Assembly: GCF_017168235.1 (NCBI RefSeq) | Contig: NZ_JABFAO010000006.1 | Span: 124,001-188,000 of the forward strand | Source of the DNA: Rhodococcus sp. KRD197 | GTDB lineage: Bacteria; Actinomycetota; Actinomycetes; Mycobacteriales; Mycobacteriaceae | Length of the DNA stretch: 64,000 nt | Direction of reading: 5' to 3' | Part shown: piece by piece, positions 48,256 through 59,200 of the stretch | Layout of the letters: each line of letters begins with the position of its first letter | Position numbering within the stretch: the stretch's first letter is position 1 | The notes under the pieces: generated by a model | Databases searched by the model: none | Seen by the model: the letters and a program-made list of their open reading frames with translations, nothing else | What the model was told of the DNA's origin: nothing | Position numbers and translations under genes: made by a program

Positions 48256-49031
48256 GCCGCACTCTCCATCGCCAACATGTAGCCCGAGATCTCCTGGGCG
48301 GTGGAGCGTCCACGCTCGTCGACGATGCGTCCGTCGGCGAGGAAGACGATGCGGTCGGCGTAGCTGGCGGCGACAGGATCGTGGGTGACCATGACGATCG
48401 ACTGCCCGTATTCGCGGACTGCGGCTGCGAGTAGGCCCAGTACCTCCCGGCCGGTGCGGGAGTCGAGGTTGCCGGTGGGTTCGTCGGCGAAGATCAGGTG
48501 TGGACGCGATCCGAGCGCGCGTGCAATGGCTACGCGCTGCTGCTGCCCGCCCGACAATTGATGCGGCAGATGGGCAGTACGTTCGCCGAGGCCGAGTGTG
48601 GTGATCAGCTGCTCCACCCAGGCGGCCTCGGTTGGGGTGGGCTCGCGGCCACCGAGCTCGAAGGGAAGCATGATGTTGGCCCGAATGTCGAGTGTCGGAA
48701 CGAGATTGAACGACTGGAAGACAAACCCGATCTGACGGCGTCGCAGTGCGGTGAGCGCGTCGTCGTCGAGTTCGGTGATGTCGGTGTCGGCCAATATCAC
48801 CTGCCCGGAGGTCACGGAGTCGAGTCCTGCCATCACGTGCATGAGCGTGGACTTGCCGGATCCCGAAGGTCCCATGATCGCGGTGAATTCCCCCCGGTGG
48901 ACGTCGAGAGATACGTCGTCGAGTGCATGGACGGTGTTGTTCGTGTCGTCGAATCGGTCGGTGCCGTCTGCTCTGCCGTAGCTCTTGCGTACGCGGTGCA
49001 CGCGGGCGACCGGTGAAAGTGTGTTCGTCAT
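48252..49031 (-). CDS. MacB/LolD-type ABC transporter ATP-binding protein
   Basis: A 259-residue ATPase. Walker A is [20 protein letters not shown], the Q-loop is in [20 protein letters not shown], the signature is [15 protein letters not shown], and Walker B is [16 protein letters not shown]. The DEPTGNLD form is typical of the MacB/LolD/FtsE group. ATG 49031 is chosen, and the response-regulator gene ends 99 bp upstream. It forms a coupled pair with the permease. Confidence 0.93.
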   Translation of the reverse strand: MTNTLSPVARVHRVRKSYGRADGTDRFDDTNNTVHALDDVSLDVHRGEFTAIMGPSGSGKSTLMHVMAGLDSVTSGQVILADTDITELDDDALTALRRRQIGFVFQSFNLVPTLDIRANIMLPFELGGREPTPTEAAWVEQLITTLGLGERTAHLPHQLSGGQQQRVAIARALGSRPHLIFADEPTGNLDSRTGREVLGLLAAAVREYGQSIVMVTHDPVAASYADRIVFLADGRIVDERGRSTAQEISGYMLAMESAA

Positions 49032-49130
49032 GTCATCGACGCTATGGGCCTGAGGCGGCGAAAGAATCAGGCTGCAGTAGTGCACTCGTACATCTCGAGG
49101 ATGACTTTTCCGGCGCGGAAGTCGTCGGTG

Positions 49131-49799
49131 TCAGGTGAGTCCGTGCTCGAACGCGTACACCACGAGCTGAACTCGATCGCGTAGACCGAGTTTGGTGAAG
49201 ATGCGACTGATGTGCGTCTTGACCGTTGCCTCGCTGAGGTATTCGTGCGCTGCGATCTCCGCATTGCTCAGACCACGCGCCACCAATCGAAAGACCTCTT
49301 CCTCGCGAGCGGTGAGGGAAGCGAACGCCTTCGGCCTCAGCGGTGCGGGCGGTATGTCGGTGAAATGCTGCAGTAGAGCTGTCGTCGCCGAGGCCGCGAT
49401 GACCGAGTTTCCCGCGTGTACCGTCCGGATCGCCGCGAGCAGAAATTCTGGATCTGCGTCCTTGAGGACGAAACCGCTGGCGCCGGCCTTGATGGCTCGT
49501 GCAGCACTCTCGTCGAGGTCGAACGTGGTCAGTACCAGGATGCGAGGCGGCTCGATGTTGCGGTGGCGGGCATTGTCGAGTATCTGAGCCGTGGCGGTGA
49601 TTCCATCGACGTTGGGCATGCGGATATCCATGAGCATCACGTCCGGCCGGGCGGTTGCCGCCAACGCGATCCCGTCTGCGCCGTCGCCTGCTTCGCCGAC
49701 GAACTCGAGGTCGCGCTGAGATGAGATGAGCATCCGTATGCCTGCGCGAAAGAGCTGCTGATCATCGACGAGTGCCACCGTGATCGGTTGGTCGTTCAC
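49131..49799 (-). CDS. NarL/LuxR-family response regulator
   Basis: A 222-residue regulator. The receiver domain has the acidic pocket VDDQQLFRAG, the phospho-acceptor Asp58 in VMLMDIRMPNVDG and the Lys in GFVLKDADPE. The C-terminal LuxR HTH is SLTAREEEVFRLVARGLSNA then EATVKTHISRIFTKLGL. GTG 49799 overlaps the kinase stop by GTGA. It probably controls the ABC transporter genes 99 bp downstream, as in antimicrobial-peptide-sensing modules. Confidence 0.94.
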   Translation of the reverse strand: MNDQPITVALVDDQQLFRAGIRMLISSQRDLEFVGEAGDGADGIALAATARPDVMLMDIRMPNVDGITATAQILDNARHRNIEPPRILVLTTFDLDESAARAIKAGASGFVLKDADPEFLLAAIRTVHAGNSVIAASATTALLQHFTDIPPAPLRPKAFASLTAREEEVFRLVARGLSNAEIAAHEYLSEATVKTHISRIFTKLGLRDRVQLVVYAFEHGLT

Positions 49800-50995
49800 T
49801 GCAAATTCCCCTTCGTGGTGGATGCAGGGATCCACACGCGGACCACCCACGAGTCGCCGTCCATGCCGCAGGTGCAGACTCCACCGGACAGCGTTGCACG
49901 CTCGCGCATGCCGACGACCCCGTGCCCGAGATGCGGATGGTCGCCGTGTGAGTGGGATTCGGTGGTTGTTCCGGGTGTGTTCTTCACGATCAGTTCGAGG
50001 CCGTCCTGTTCGCTTTGCAGCGTGACCGTCACCGGACGGGTGGAGTCGCCGTGTCGTAGCGCGTTGGTCAACGACTCCTGGGCGATGCGGAAGAGTGCCA
50101 ATTGCGCAGCCGCACCGACCTGTACCGGATCGTCGCACAGGGTGGCGTCGATCTGCAGCCCGGCGGCGCGCATTCTGTCGATCAACGCACCGAGGTCGGC
50201 GAGAGCAGGCGTCGCGAGGTCGTCCTCGCTGTGGCGTAGTTGGCCGAGTAGCACTCGGACGTCACCGAGTGCATCGCGTGCGGTGGCCGAGATCGTGGTG
50301 AGGGCGTTGTCGACTGCTTCGGGATCGACGGTGCGCACGTACCGCGCCCCGTCGGCCTGCGCGATCACCACAGCCAACGAGTGCGCGACGATGTCGTGCA
50401 TATCGCGTGCGATTCGGTTGCGTTCCTGCTCGACGACGATGTCGTTCTGCGCGCGGGCCTGCTCGAGCTCGGCGAGTTCACGCGCGTGCCTCGATTCGAT
50501 CGCAGTCCGTCTGGCGAAGGACAGTCGGCCGAGTGCCCAGGACAGGCCGAGTGCGGCCCACAGTCCGAACAGGGTGATCGCGAACTGCTCGATGCTGCCC
50601 CCGGGCTCGCCTCCTGTGGAGATGAACGGATCAACACTCCACCACGTGAGATAGGCGGCTGCGATCGCGCCACCGAGGATGGCGGAGGCCAATCCGAGGC
50701 GTCGTAGAACCCGGTCACCGTAGGCGGCCGTGGCGTACAGGATGCCGAAGACGGCGACATTGCTGGACAGGTTGACGATGGAACCGGCCATCTGAACAAC
50801 GGCCAGTAGCCACGCCAGACCCAACGACACCGCCGGTGAGCGGCGGCGAAGGGCCAGAGCGACACCGAAACCGATCAGTACCACCAAGCCGGGCGCGCCG
50901 ACCATGCCGGTGGCGGAGGCGGAGAAGATCAGAACGAAGACGACCGCATAGGCGATGTCGATCGCCTGCGGTGAGGTCAGTCGCTTTCTCAGCAC
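49796..50995 (-). CDS. Sensor histidine kinase, HisKA_3 type
   Basis: A 399-residue kinase. About five membrane helices in the first 160 residues are joined by short loops, so it has no large extracytoplasmic sensor. A coiled region follows. The phospho-acceptor His200 is in RIARDMHDIVAHSLAVVIAQ, and the GHKL ATPase motifs are LFRIAQESLTNALRHG and HLGHGVVGMRERATLSGG. It is the NarX/DesK-like partner of the coupled response regulator. The mostly intramembrane architecture resembles kinases that detect cell-envelope stress or peptide antibiotics. Confidence 0.94.
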   Translation of the reverse strand: MLRKRLTSPQAIDIAYAVVFVLIFSASATGMVGAPGLVVLIGFGVALALRRRSPAVSLGLAWLLAVVQMAGSIVNLSSNVAVFGILYATAAYGDRVLRRLGLASAILGGAIAAAYLTWWSVDPFISTGGEPGGSIEQFAITLFGLWAALGLSWALGRLSFARRTAIESRHARELAELEQARAQNDIVVEQERNRIARDMHDIVAHSLAVVIAQADGARYVRTVDPEAVDNALTTISATARDALGDVRVLLGQLRHSEDDLATPALADLGALIDRMRAAGLQIDATLCDDPVQVGAAAQLALFRIAQESLTNALRHGDSTRPVTVTLQSEQDGLELIVKNTPGTTTESHSHGDHPHLGHGVVGMRERATLSGGVCTCGMDGDSWVVRVWIPASTTKGNLQ

Positions 50996-51020
50996 CGGTT
51001 CAGCTTAGAAGCGAGGGCGA

Positions 51021-51647
51021 CTAGCTGGTGCGTCGCCGCGCCTTCTCGAGGGCGCCGAGCGTACCCATGATCGAAGCGCGCTGGCGGTCGAGATCCTTCA
51101 TCCGAGCGCGAGCCGGTAGTCCGGCCGAGCCGTCGAGTGCAGCGATCTGCTCGTCGATGACGGTGAGCTGTTCGAGGAGTTTCTGTCCGCGCGACTGGAG
51201 TTCGATCAAATCGACGCCGCTGACGCCTTCCTGCGACTTCTTCGTCGGTGCCTTCGCCGATGCGGCGGTCGATGCCGGTGCTGCAGCTATCGATGCAGCC
51301 GCTCTGGGACGCAACGCTTTGCGCACCGCAGCGGGGTCGGGCAGCTTCTCGAGGCGGATGCGGTTGAGTACCTCGCGGGCGTCGCGTGCGGTGACGCGGT
51401 ACTCGCGTTCTTCCTCGTCGTCGGAGGCGAGGGTGCCGCCGAGGGGACGCAGACCGTACATCCCGATGAAGTGCTTGGCCTCGTCGATGACGGCTTCTTT
51501 TTCGCGGCAGAGGCCGCAGCGGGGTTCGTTGCGATACATCTCGATCGCGTCGGTGCTTCCGCACCAGACGCACCCACCTGGGGTCCAACGAGCGATTCTG
51601 GCGGTGGTAGTTGCAGCTGGACTGGAGATGGTGTGCGCGTCGATCAC
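51021..51647 (-). CDS. Hypothetical protein with zinc-ribbon-like N-terminus and coiled coil
   Basis: A 208-residue protein not recognised as a known family. The N-terminal part has two Cys pairs, CVWC and CGLC, about 19 residues apart, which could bind zinc. A conserved-looking stretch AKHFIGMYGLRPLGGTLASD and a helical EVLNRIRLEKLPDPAAVRK follow. An Ala-rich linker leads to a C-terminal predicted coiled coil (LIELQSRGQKLLEQLTVIDE). It may be a regulatory or nucleic-acid-binding adaptor. The start at 51647 is uncertain. Confidence 0.65.
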   Translation of the reverse strand: MIDAHTISSPAATTTARIARWTPGGCVWCGSTDAIEMYRNEPRCGLCREKEAVIDEAKHFIGMYGLRPLGGTLASDDEEEREYRVTARDAREVLNRIRLEKLPDPAAVRKALRPRAAASIAAAPASTAASAKAPTKKSQEGVSGVDLIELQSRGQKLLEQLTVIDEQIAALDGSAGLPARARMKDLDRQRASIMGTLGALEKARRRTS

Positions 51648-51677
51648 GACGAGTCATCTTAGGCTACAACGAAACCC

Positions 51678-51762
51678 GCTCCGCACACCCCTCCCCGTCG
51701 AGCAGTGCTTTTCGATCACCGGAGTGACCAAGCTCATTTCGAGGGGTAGGTATGTGCGGAGC
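51678..51762 (-). terminator. Terminator-like inverted repeat downstream of prs
   Basis: GCTCCGCACA (51678-51687) and TGTGCGGAGC (51753-51762) are perfect complements. Imperfect CCCCTC/GAGGGG pairing continues inside, and a 20-nt internal stem lies in the loop. It starts 34 bp after the prs stop. Confidence 0.55.
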
Positions 51763-51795
51763 GAGTCAAGAAACCGAACGTAAGGTATTGCGGGG

Positions 51796-52779
51796 CTACG
51801 CGGAGCCGTTGAACAGGCTTGTCACCGAGCCGTTTTCGAAGACCTCGCGGATGGTGCGGGCCAGCAGGGGCGCAATCGACAGCTCGGTGAGCGTCTCGAA
51901 GCGCTTTTCGTCGGTGATCGGCAGGGTGTTGGTAACCACTACTTCCTTGGCGCCGCAATTCGCGAGACGCTCGGCTGCGGGATCGCTCAGCACGCCGTGG
52001 GTGGCGGCGATGACGACGTCGCCGGCTCCGGCTTCCTTGAGCACCTTGACCGCGCCTGCGATGGTGCCACCGGTATCGATCATGTCGTCGATGAGGATGC
52101 AGGTGCGTCCTTCGACGTCGCCGACGACGCGATTGGATTTGACCTGGTTCGGTACGAGGGGATCACGCGTCTTGTGAATGAAGGCGAGGGGAGCGCCGTC
52201 GAAGCTGTCGGCCCATTTCTCGGCGACGCGGACTCGACCGGAGTCGGGGGAGACGACGGTGATGTGCTGCAGGCTGTACTTGCTGCGGATGTGATCGGCG
52301 AGCTGACTGTGGGCGTGCATGTGATCGACGGGGCCGTCGAAGAAGCCCTGGATCTGGTCGGTGTGGAGGTCGACGGTGATGATGCGGTCGGCCCCGGCAG
52401 TCTTGAGGAGGTCGGCGACGAGACGGGCCGAGATGGGCTCGCGTCCGCGGTGCTTCTTGTCCTGACGGGCGTACGGGTAGAACGGCAGAATCGCGGTGAT
52501 GCGCTTGGCCGATCCGCGCTTGAGCGCGTCGATCATGATCAGCTGTTCCATGAGCCAGGTGTTGAGCGGGAACGGGTGGCTTTGCAGAACGAATGCATCG
52601 GAGCCGCGAACCGACTCTTCGAAGCGCACGAAGATCTCGCCATTGGCGAAGTCACGCGCGGTCTGAGGGGTGACCTCGACTCCCAGTTCTTTCGCCACCT
52701 GCTTGGCGAGCTCGGGATGTGCTCGACCCGAGAAAAGCATGAGGTTCTTCTGGTTGTCCATCCAGTTCGGGGTGGTCAC
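51796..52779 (-). CDS. prs: Ribose-phosphate pyrophosphokinase
   Basis: A 327-residue PRPP synthetase. Signature regions are [40 protein letters not shown] in the catalytic loop, [20 protein letters not shown] and the PRPP loop [22 protein letters not shown] 52779 overlaps the glmU stop (GTGA), the same coupled order glmU-prs as in mycobacteria. It supplies PRPP for nucleotides, histidine and arabinan precursors of the cell wall. Confidence 0.96.
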   Translation of the reverse strand: MTTPNWMDNQKNLMLFSGRAHPELAKQVAKELGVEVTPQTARDFANGEIFVRFEESVRGSDAFVLQSHPFPLNTWLMEQLIMIDALKRGSAKRITAILPFYPYARQDKKHRGREPISARLVADLLKTAGADRIITVDLHTDQIQGFFDGPVDHMHAHSQLADHIRSKYSLQHITVVSPDSGRVRVAEKWADSFDGAPLAFIHKTRDPLVPNQVKSNRVVGDVEGRTCILIDDMIDTGGTIAGAVKVLKEAGAGDVVIAATHGVLSDPAAERLANCGAKEVVVTNTLPITDEKRFETLTELSIAPLLARTIREVFENGSVTSLFNGSA

Positions 52780-54260
52780 TTCTGTTCGCCGTCCTTTGAT
52801 TCGTGCGCCTGTGCCGACGCGGCTGCCTGAGCTCGTGCGGCAGCATGTGCTGCCGCTGTGCCCGGACGCTTCTTTTCCACCCAGCCTTCGATGTTGCGCT
52901 GGGAACCAGCGGAGACGGCGAGCGCCCCCGGTGGTACATCGTTGCGGAGCACGGTTCCGGCCCCGGTGTACGCGCCGTCGCCCACGTGGACCGGGGCGAC
53001 GAACATGTTGTCCGATCCGGTTCTGACGTGGGAGCCGACGACGGTGCGGCTCTTGTTGACGCCGTCGTAGTTGACGAAGACGCTGGACGCCCCGATGTTC
53101 GAGTGCTCGCCCACTGTCGCATCCCCGACGTAGGTGAGGTGCGGGACCTTCGAGTGGTCGCCGATGGTGGAGTTCTTGGTCTCGACGAAGGTTCCGACTT
53201 TGGCGCTGCTGCCGATGTCGGAACCCGGTCGAAGATATGCAAATGGCCCGACGGTGGCGCCGGGCCCGATGGTGGACTTGTCTGCCTGAGTGCGCACGAC
53301 GGATGCGCGCGCACCGACGACGACGTCGCGCAGGGTGGTTTCCGGTCCGACGACCGCATCCTCGCCGATGTGAGTGTTGCCGAGCAGCTGCACGCCCGGT
53401 TCGATGCGGACGTCGGCGCCGATGACGACGTCGATGTCGATCCACGTGGTGGCCGGATCGACGACGGTGACGCCGGCGCGCATGTGCTTTTCCACGATGT
53501 GGCGGTTGAGAACGCCCGTCACGTGGGACAACTGAACCCGGTCGTTGACGCCCATCACCAGGTCGGGATCGGCGAGCTGGGTGCCGTAGACGGGCAGGCC
53601 GCTGCTCTTGCTGATCTTGACGACGTCGGTGAGGTAGAGCTCGTGCTGCGCGTTGGCGGTGCTGAGTTTGCCGAGGGCCGAACGCAGTGCCACCGCATCG
53701 AAGGCGTAGACACCGGAGTTGACCTCGTCGATCAGTATCTGGGCCGGGCTGGCGTCGGCGTGCTCGACGATCTCGGCGACTTCACCGTCACCGGTACGGA
53801 CGATGCGGCCGTATCCGTTGGCATCGGCGGGCACGAAGGTGAGCACTGTGGCGGCGGCGGCCTTGGGCGCGCTGAGATGCTCGTCGAGCAGGGCCTTGAG
53901 GGTGTGACCGTCGAGCAGGGGGACGTCGGCGGCGGTCACCAGAACGGTGCCGACGAAGTCGTCGGGCAGCGCGCGTAAGCCGCATTGCACTGCGTGGCCC
54001 GTGCCGAGCTGCTCCTCCTGTACCGATGTCGTGATGGTTCGGCCCAGCTCGGAGCCGATTTCGGCGACGGATTCGCTCACGCGTTCGCGATCGTGCCCGA
54101 CGACGGTGACGAGGTGGTCCGGAGCGAGGTCAGCGGCGGCGTAGAGCGCGTGCGCGAGCATTGTGCGGCCGGCCAGAGGGTGCAGTACCTTCGGGGTCTT
54201 CGATCGCATCCGGGTGCCTGCACCCGCAGCGAGAACGACCACGGCGGTGTGCAACGGCAA
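52776..54260 (-). CDS. glmU: Bifunctional GlmU: glucosamine-1-P acetyltransferase/GlcNAc-1-P uridylyltransferase
   Basis: A 494-residue bifunctional enzyme producing UDP-GlcNAc. The N-terminal nucleotidyltransferase has [20 protein letters not shown], and the C-terminal left-handed beta-helix has hexapeptide repeats ([40 protein letters not shown]). An Ala-rich tail of about 35 residues ends KDGEQK, as in mycobacterial GlmU. The TTG start at 54260 has AGGAG 5 nt upstream. It is followed directly by prs. Confidence 0.96.
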   Translation of the reverse strand: MPLHTAVVVLAAGAGTRMRSKTPKVLHPLAGRTMLAHALYAAADLAPDHLVTVVGHDRERVSESVAEIGSELGRTITTSVQEEQLGTGHAVQCGLRALPDDFVGTVLVTAADVPLLDGHTLKALLDEHLSAPKAAAATVLTFVPADANGYGRIVRTGDGEVAEIVEHADASPAQILIDEVNSGVYAFDAVALRSALGKLSTANAQHELYLTDVVKISKSSGLPVYGTQLADPDLVMGVNDRVQLSHVTGVLNRHIVEKHMRAGVTVVDPATTWIDIDVVIGADVRIEPGVQLLGNTHIGEDAVVGPETTLRDVVVGARASVVRTQADKSTIGPGATVGPFAYLRPGSDIGSSAKVGTFVETKNSTIGDHSKVPHLTYVGDATVGEHSNIGASSVFVNYDGVNKSRTVVGSHVRTGSDNMFVAPVHVGDGAYTGAGTVLRNDVPPGALAVSAGSQRNIEGWVEKKRPGTAAAHAAARAQAAASAQAHESKDGEQK

Positions 54261-54313
54261 CGGATCTCCTTGGCGACATTCGCGAACTAGTTGTGAAAGG
54301 CAGATACTTCTCG

Positions 54314-54384
54314 CTCCGCCGCCAGGACTCGAACCTGAACTATCTGAACCAAAATCAGAGGTGCTGCCATTACACCACGGCGGA
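54314..54384 (-). tRNA. tRNA-Gln (anticodon TTG)
   Basis: The reverse strand folds into a cloverleaf. Acceptor arms TCCGCCG and CGGCGGA pair fully and the discriminator is G. The anticodon stem TCTGA/TCAGA encloses the loop TTTTGGT with anticodon TTG reading CAA. The T-arm holds GGTTCGAGTCC. CCA is not encoded. It lies between glmU and a TetR gene. Confidence 0.95.
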
Positions 54385-54573
54385 TCGTGGACCAGCGGTT
54401 TCTCCGGCTACCGGTGGCCTGTATCCAACAGACTACGGCGCGGCTCTCCCGCCGAGCGCAACGAGTCTCGCATGAGATGTGGCCGTAGGTCGAACCACTC
54501 CCGGTGTTTCGTGCCCTCGTGTCGCACTACCCTCGATGCGGTGGGGGACGAGCGCAATCCATCGGAGGGCCTG

Positions 54574-55200
54574 TTGACCGAACCCGAGAAGGTGCCACGC
54601 GTCCGAATGACAGGGACGCAGCGGCGTGAGCAGTTGATCGAGATCGGCCGATCGCTGTTCGCCGAGCGTGGCTACGAAGCGACTTCCGTGGAAGAGATCG
54701 CGGTCCGAGCGAGCGTGTCCAAGCCGGTGGTCTACGAGCACTTCGGCGGCAAGGAGGGTCTGTACGCGGTCATCGTCGACCGGGAGATGTCGACGCTGCT
54801 GCAGATGATCACGTCCTCTTTGTCGCAGAATCGTTCCCGCGTTCGCGTCGAACGTGTCGCGCTTGCGCTGCTCACGTATGTGGAGGACCGCACCGACGGA
54901 TTCCGCATCCTCGTTCGCGATTCACCGGTCGCGGCGCCCGACGGTAAGTACTCGTCGTTGCTCAATGATGCGGTGAGTCAGGTCGGGCACATCCTGGCCA
55001 GCGATTTCACGCGTCGCGGGTTCGATGCCGGTTTCGCGCCGCTGTACGCGCAGGCGCTCGTGGGGATGGTGTCGATGACGGCGCAGTGGTGGCTCGACGT
55101 TCGAGAGCCGTCCAAGGAAGTGGTTGCCGCTCACGTCGTCAATTTGTGTTGGAACGGACTCACCAATCTGGAGGCCGTCCCGCAATTGGGGGGCGAATGA
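54574..55200 (+). CDS. TetR-family regulator
   Basis: A 208-residue TetR protein. The HTH includes REQLIEIGRSLFAERGYEAT and VRASVSKPVVYEHFGGKEGL. The C-terminal domain has DRTDGFRILVRDSPVAAPDG. TTG 54574 with GGAGG upstream is preferred, but GTG 54541 is possible. It occupies the place of Rv1019 next to mfd in mycobacteria. Its targets are not known from the sequence. Confidence 0.87.
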   Translation: MTEPEKVPRVRMTGTQRREQLIEIGRSLFAERGYEATSVEEIAVRASVSKPVVYEHFGGKEGLYAVIVDREMSTLLQMITSSLSQNRSRVRVERVALALLTYVEDRTDGFRILVRDSPVAAPDGKYSSLLNDAVSQVGHILASDFTRRGFDAGFAPLYAQALVGMVSMTAQWWLDVREPSKEVVAAHVVNLCWNGLTNLEAVPQLGGE

Positions 55201-55323
55201 GCGGTCGATTTTTCCGCGGACACGTTAAAGAGCGGGTAGCGTGTGATTTGCAGTACATTGAGACCTGTATCACACAGTCTCTGGCTACTTGTCCAGACCG
55301 GAGCTAGTAGATCAAGGCGAGAA

Positions 55324-55366
55324 TGTCACTGGGTGGTACCGTTCGATCGTAATTTGCGCAGTGACA
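55324..55366. promoter_or_regulatory. Inverted repeat upstream of the second ScbR-like TetR gene
   Basis: TGTCACTG (55324-55331) and CAGTGACA (55359-55366) are perfect complements separated by 27 bp, ending 25 bp before the start codon. It may be an autoregulatory operator pair. The motif is not repeated in front of the paralogue at 2280. Confidence 0.35.
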
Positions 55367-55391
55367 GTCCAGTATTGCGAAGGCGGATCCA

Positions 55392-56030
55392 ATGGTCAGA
55401 CAGGCCCGCGCGGAGATAACTCGCGACACCGTGCTGTCGGGAGCCGCAAATGTGTTCCTGCGCCTCGGCTACGCGAATGCGAGCCTCAGCGAAATCATCT
55501 CTCAGTCCCAGGTGACCAAGGGCGCTCTCTACTTCCATTTCGGCTCGAAGGAAGAACTGGCGCGTGCCGTCATCGACGAGGGCAACTCTCGGCTCGTGAC
55601 GGCGTGCAAGCAGTTCAACGACGGCCGCATCCCGGCCCTCGAGGCGGCAATCGGCATTTCCTACATCGTGGTGGATATGTCGGTCAGCGACCCGATGGTG
55701 TCGGCGATGTTGCGCCTCAGTCATCAGATCGGTGACTACCGCGGCACGCAGGGCAATGTGATGGCTGGGTGGAGCGAGGCCTTCGACCACCTCGCAGCCA
55801 AGGCCATCAAGCAGGGCGACCTCGACGCCGACGCCGACTCCAAGACCATCGGTGCACTCGTTCTCGAGATCTTGACCGGTGCGCACATGGTTGCCGTCGC
55901 CACCTCGACGACCGATGAACTGCCTGCTCGCATGGAGCGCCTATGGTACTACCTGCTCCCGTCCCTCGTGACGCCGGGCAAGGTCGAGTACTTCCGCGAG
56001 TTCGCTGCCCGCCGGGTCATCCGCCACTAG
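55392..56030 (+). CDS. TetR-family regulator, ScbR/gamma-butyrolactone-receptor-like (second copy)
   Basis: A 212-residue protein. The HTH VTKGALYFHFGSKEELARAV and C-terminal VEYFREFAARR closely match the regulator at 2280-2957, so the two are paralogues. The N-terminus MVRQARAEITRDTVLSGAAN is followed by the HTH, then a ligand domain with ISYIVVDMSVSDPMVSAMLR. It is inserted between the conserved TetR gene and mfd. No butyrolactone synthase is nearby, so it may respond to a signal made elsewhere or by other bacteria. Confidence 0.85.
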   Translation: MVRQARAEITRDTVLSGAANVFLRLGYANASLSEIISQSQVTKGALYFHFGSKEELARAVIDEGNSRLVTACKQFNDGRIPALEAAIGISYIVVDMSVSDPMVSAMLRLSHQIGDYRGTQGNVMAGWSEAFDHLAAKAIKQGDLDADADSKTIGALVLEILTGAHMVAVATSTTDELPARMERLWYYLLPSLVTPGKVEYFREFAARRVIRH

Positions 56031-56281
56031 CGTCCGGCTCCTCGAGGAAGCTCGAGGCAGCAGTTCGATCGGGCGGGTGTCGATCGGCGTGGTGTCGTCT
56101 CGAGCCGGCCTCGTCCTGGTGCATTCGGCCTGAGCTTCTGTTCGGTCCCGGCTGCCGCGAGGTCGTGCTGCTCCCATAGACTCGACTTCGACTTGCCGCA
56201 CGCCTCGTCGGCGTCGGCGTCGTATCAGCGTCACTGCATCATTCGCAGCCGTCGTGTCTACTCGCTTCAGGAGCATCGCTG

Positions 56282-59200
56282 TTGTCTTCCGATTCCTTGC
56301 CGGATACCGCTGCTACCTCCTCGGCTGCCGCATCGACGATCCTTCCCGATCCGCACCTGGCGTTGTCAGGGCTGGTCGGTCTCGCATTGAGGGACACCTC
56401 GCTCTCGTCCGTCACCGAGGCGGTCGGCGCCGCCGAGCGCACCTTTGTCGGCCCCAACGCGTCCCGGCCATTCGTGACCGCGGCCATCGCCGCCCGCGCG
56501 CAAGTTCTCGTCGTCACAGCAACAGGGCGTGAGGCCGACGACCTCACCGCCGAATTGCGCCAGGTGCTGGGCGACGGCGTTGCGCAGTTCCCGTCCTGGG
56601 AGACACTGCCGCACGAGCGGCTCTCGCCGAGCGCGGACACCGTCGGGCGACGGCTCGAGGTGCTGCGTCGACTGGCTCGCCCCGAGGACAAGGACTACGG
56701 CCTGCCGTTGCAGGTCATCGTCACCACCGTCCGGTCGCTGGTGCAGCCGATGGCCCCCGGACTCGGTGAGATCGAGCCCATCGGATTGAAGGTGGGCGTC
56801 GAGATCGACTTCGACGGACTCATCCACCGGCTCGTGGAACTGGCGTACACCCGCGTCGACATGGTCGGAAAACGCGGGGAGTTCGCCGTCCGAGGTGGCA
56901 TCCTCGACATCTTCTCGCCGACGGCCGATCATCCCGTGCGTGTGGAATTCTGGGGTGACGAAGTCACCGAACTTCGTGCTTTTTCCGTGGCGGATCAGCG
57001 ATCGCTGGCCGACGTCGAGATCGAATCGGTCATTGCTCCGCCGTGCCGCGAGCTGATCCTCACATCGGAAATCCGTGATCGGGCAGCGGCTCTTGCAGTG
57101 GACAATCAGGCCGACGCCGCTCTTGTCGAGATGCTCGACAAACTCTCTGCGGGCATCCCCGTGGAAGGGATGGAGGCGCTGCTGCCGCTGCTGCAACCGG
57201 GTGAGCTCGAATTGCTCGCCGACGTTCTCCCCGCGGGCGCGCATGTTCTGCTGTGCGATCCCGAGCGGATTCGCACGCGGGCGACCGATCTCGTTCGTAC
57301 GGGCCAGGAATTCCTCGAAGCCTCCTGGACGGCGGCGTCCGTCGGCGGCGCGGCACCGCTCGACGCGGCGGCGATCAACACCGAGAGCCTCGGCGGGCTG
57401 AGCCTCGATCTCGGGGCATCGGCGTATCGGTCGCTACGTCAGATTCGTGAGTCCGCGCAGGCCCACGGGCGGCCGTGGTGGACCATCAGCCCACTCGCCT
57501 CCGGCAGCGGCGACGAGGTCGAGTTGGTCGTCGAGTCGATTCCCGAGGTTCGCGGTTCCGAGGAACTGCTGACGGGCGTGTTCGCGATGTTGCGTGCGCA
57601 TGTGTCCACGGGCGGTCGGGCTGTCATCGCCGTGGCAGGTGCAGGCACGGCTACCCGCATCATGGAACGTCTCGGTGAAGCCGAAGTGCCTGCGGTGCAT
57701 ATCGAATCGGGCGCCGAACCTCTACCCGACGTCGTCAGTGTGCTGTGCGCGACCCTGCACGAGGGCCTGATTCTGCGTGACGCAGGACTCGTGCTCGTCA
57801 CCGAGAGCGACCTCACCGGTAACCGTGTCGCGGCCGCCGAAGGCCGAAAGATGCCCGCCAAGAGACGAAATCAGGTCGATCCGCTTGCGCTGGTCGCGGG
57901 CGACAGCGTCGTGCACGATCAGCACGGTATCGGCCGGTTCGTCGAAATGATCGAGCGCACCATCGGCGGTGCGCGGCGCGAGTACCTCGTCATCGAGTAC
58001 GCGCCCAGCAAGCGCGGGCACCCCGGTGACCGTCTGTTCGTGCCGATGGATTCGCTCGACCAACTCTCGCGCTACGTGGGCGGCGAGCTTCCGTCACTGA
58101 GCAAGCTCGGTGGATCGGACTGGGCCAACACCAAACGCAAAGCCCGCAAGGCTGTTCGAGAGATCGCCGGAGAACTGGTCCAACTGTATGCCGCGCGGCA
58201 GGCCGCCCCCGGTCACGCTTACGGCCCGGACACACCCTGGCAGCGGGAGATGGAAGACGCGTTCGGCTTCACCGAGACGATGGATCAGATGACGGCCATC
58301 ACCGAGGTCAAGGCCGATATGGAGAAGCCCGTTCCGATGGACCGCGTCATTCTCGGTGACGTCGGCTACGGCAAGACCGAGATCGCGGTGCGAGCTGCGT
58401 TCAAGGCCGTGCAGGACGGTAAGCAGGTCGCCGTGCTGGTGCCGACAACGCTACTGGCGCAACAGCATCTGCAGACGTTCACCGCGCGCATGGCGGCGTT
58501 CCCCGTGACAGTGAAGGGTCTGTCCCGCTTCACGCACGGTGCGGAGTCGAAGCAGGTCATGGCAGGTCTCGCCGACGGCACAGTCGACATCGTGATCGGA
58601 ACGCACCGGCTACTGCAGACCGGTGTGGCATGGAAGGACCTCGGGCTCGTCATCGTCGACGAGGAGCAGCGTTTCGGCGTCGAGCACAAGGAGCACATCA
58701 AATCGCTCCGCACTCACGTGGACGTACTGACCATGTCCGCCACACCGATTCCCCGTACGCTCGAGATGAGCTTGGCCGGTATTCGTGAACTCTCGACCAT
58801 CCTCACTCCGCCGGAGGAACGTCATCCTGTCCTGACATACGTGGGTGCGTACAACGACAAGCAGGTCGCTGCGGCCATTCGTCGTGAGCTGCTGCGCGAT
58901 GGACAGGTCTTTTTCGTGCACAACCGGGTCAGCTCGATCGACAAGGCTGCCAAGAAGATTCGTGATCTCGTGCCCGAGGCCCGCGTTGCCACCGCACACG
59001 GGCAGATGAACGAGGAAACGCTCGAGCGTACGGTGCAGGGATTCTGGCAGCGCGAGACCGATGTGCTGGTGTGTACCACCATTATCGAGACCGGACTCGA
59101 CATCTCCAACGCCAACACCCTCATCGTCGAACGCAGTGATTCGCTCGGGCTCTCGCAGCTGCATCAGTTGCGTGGGCGCGTCGGACGTAGCCGTGAACGT

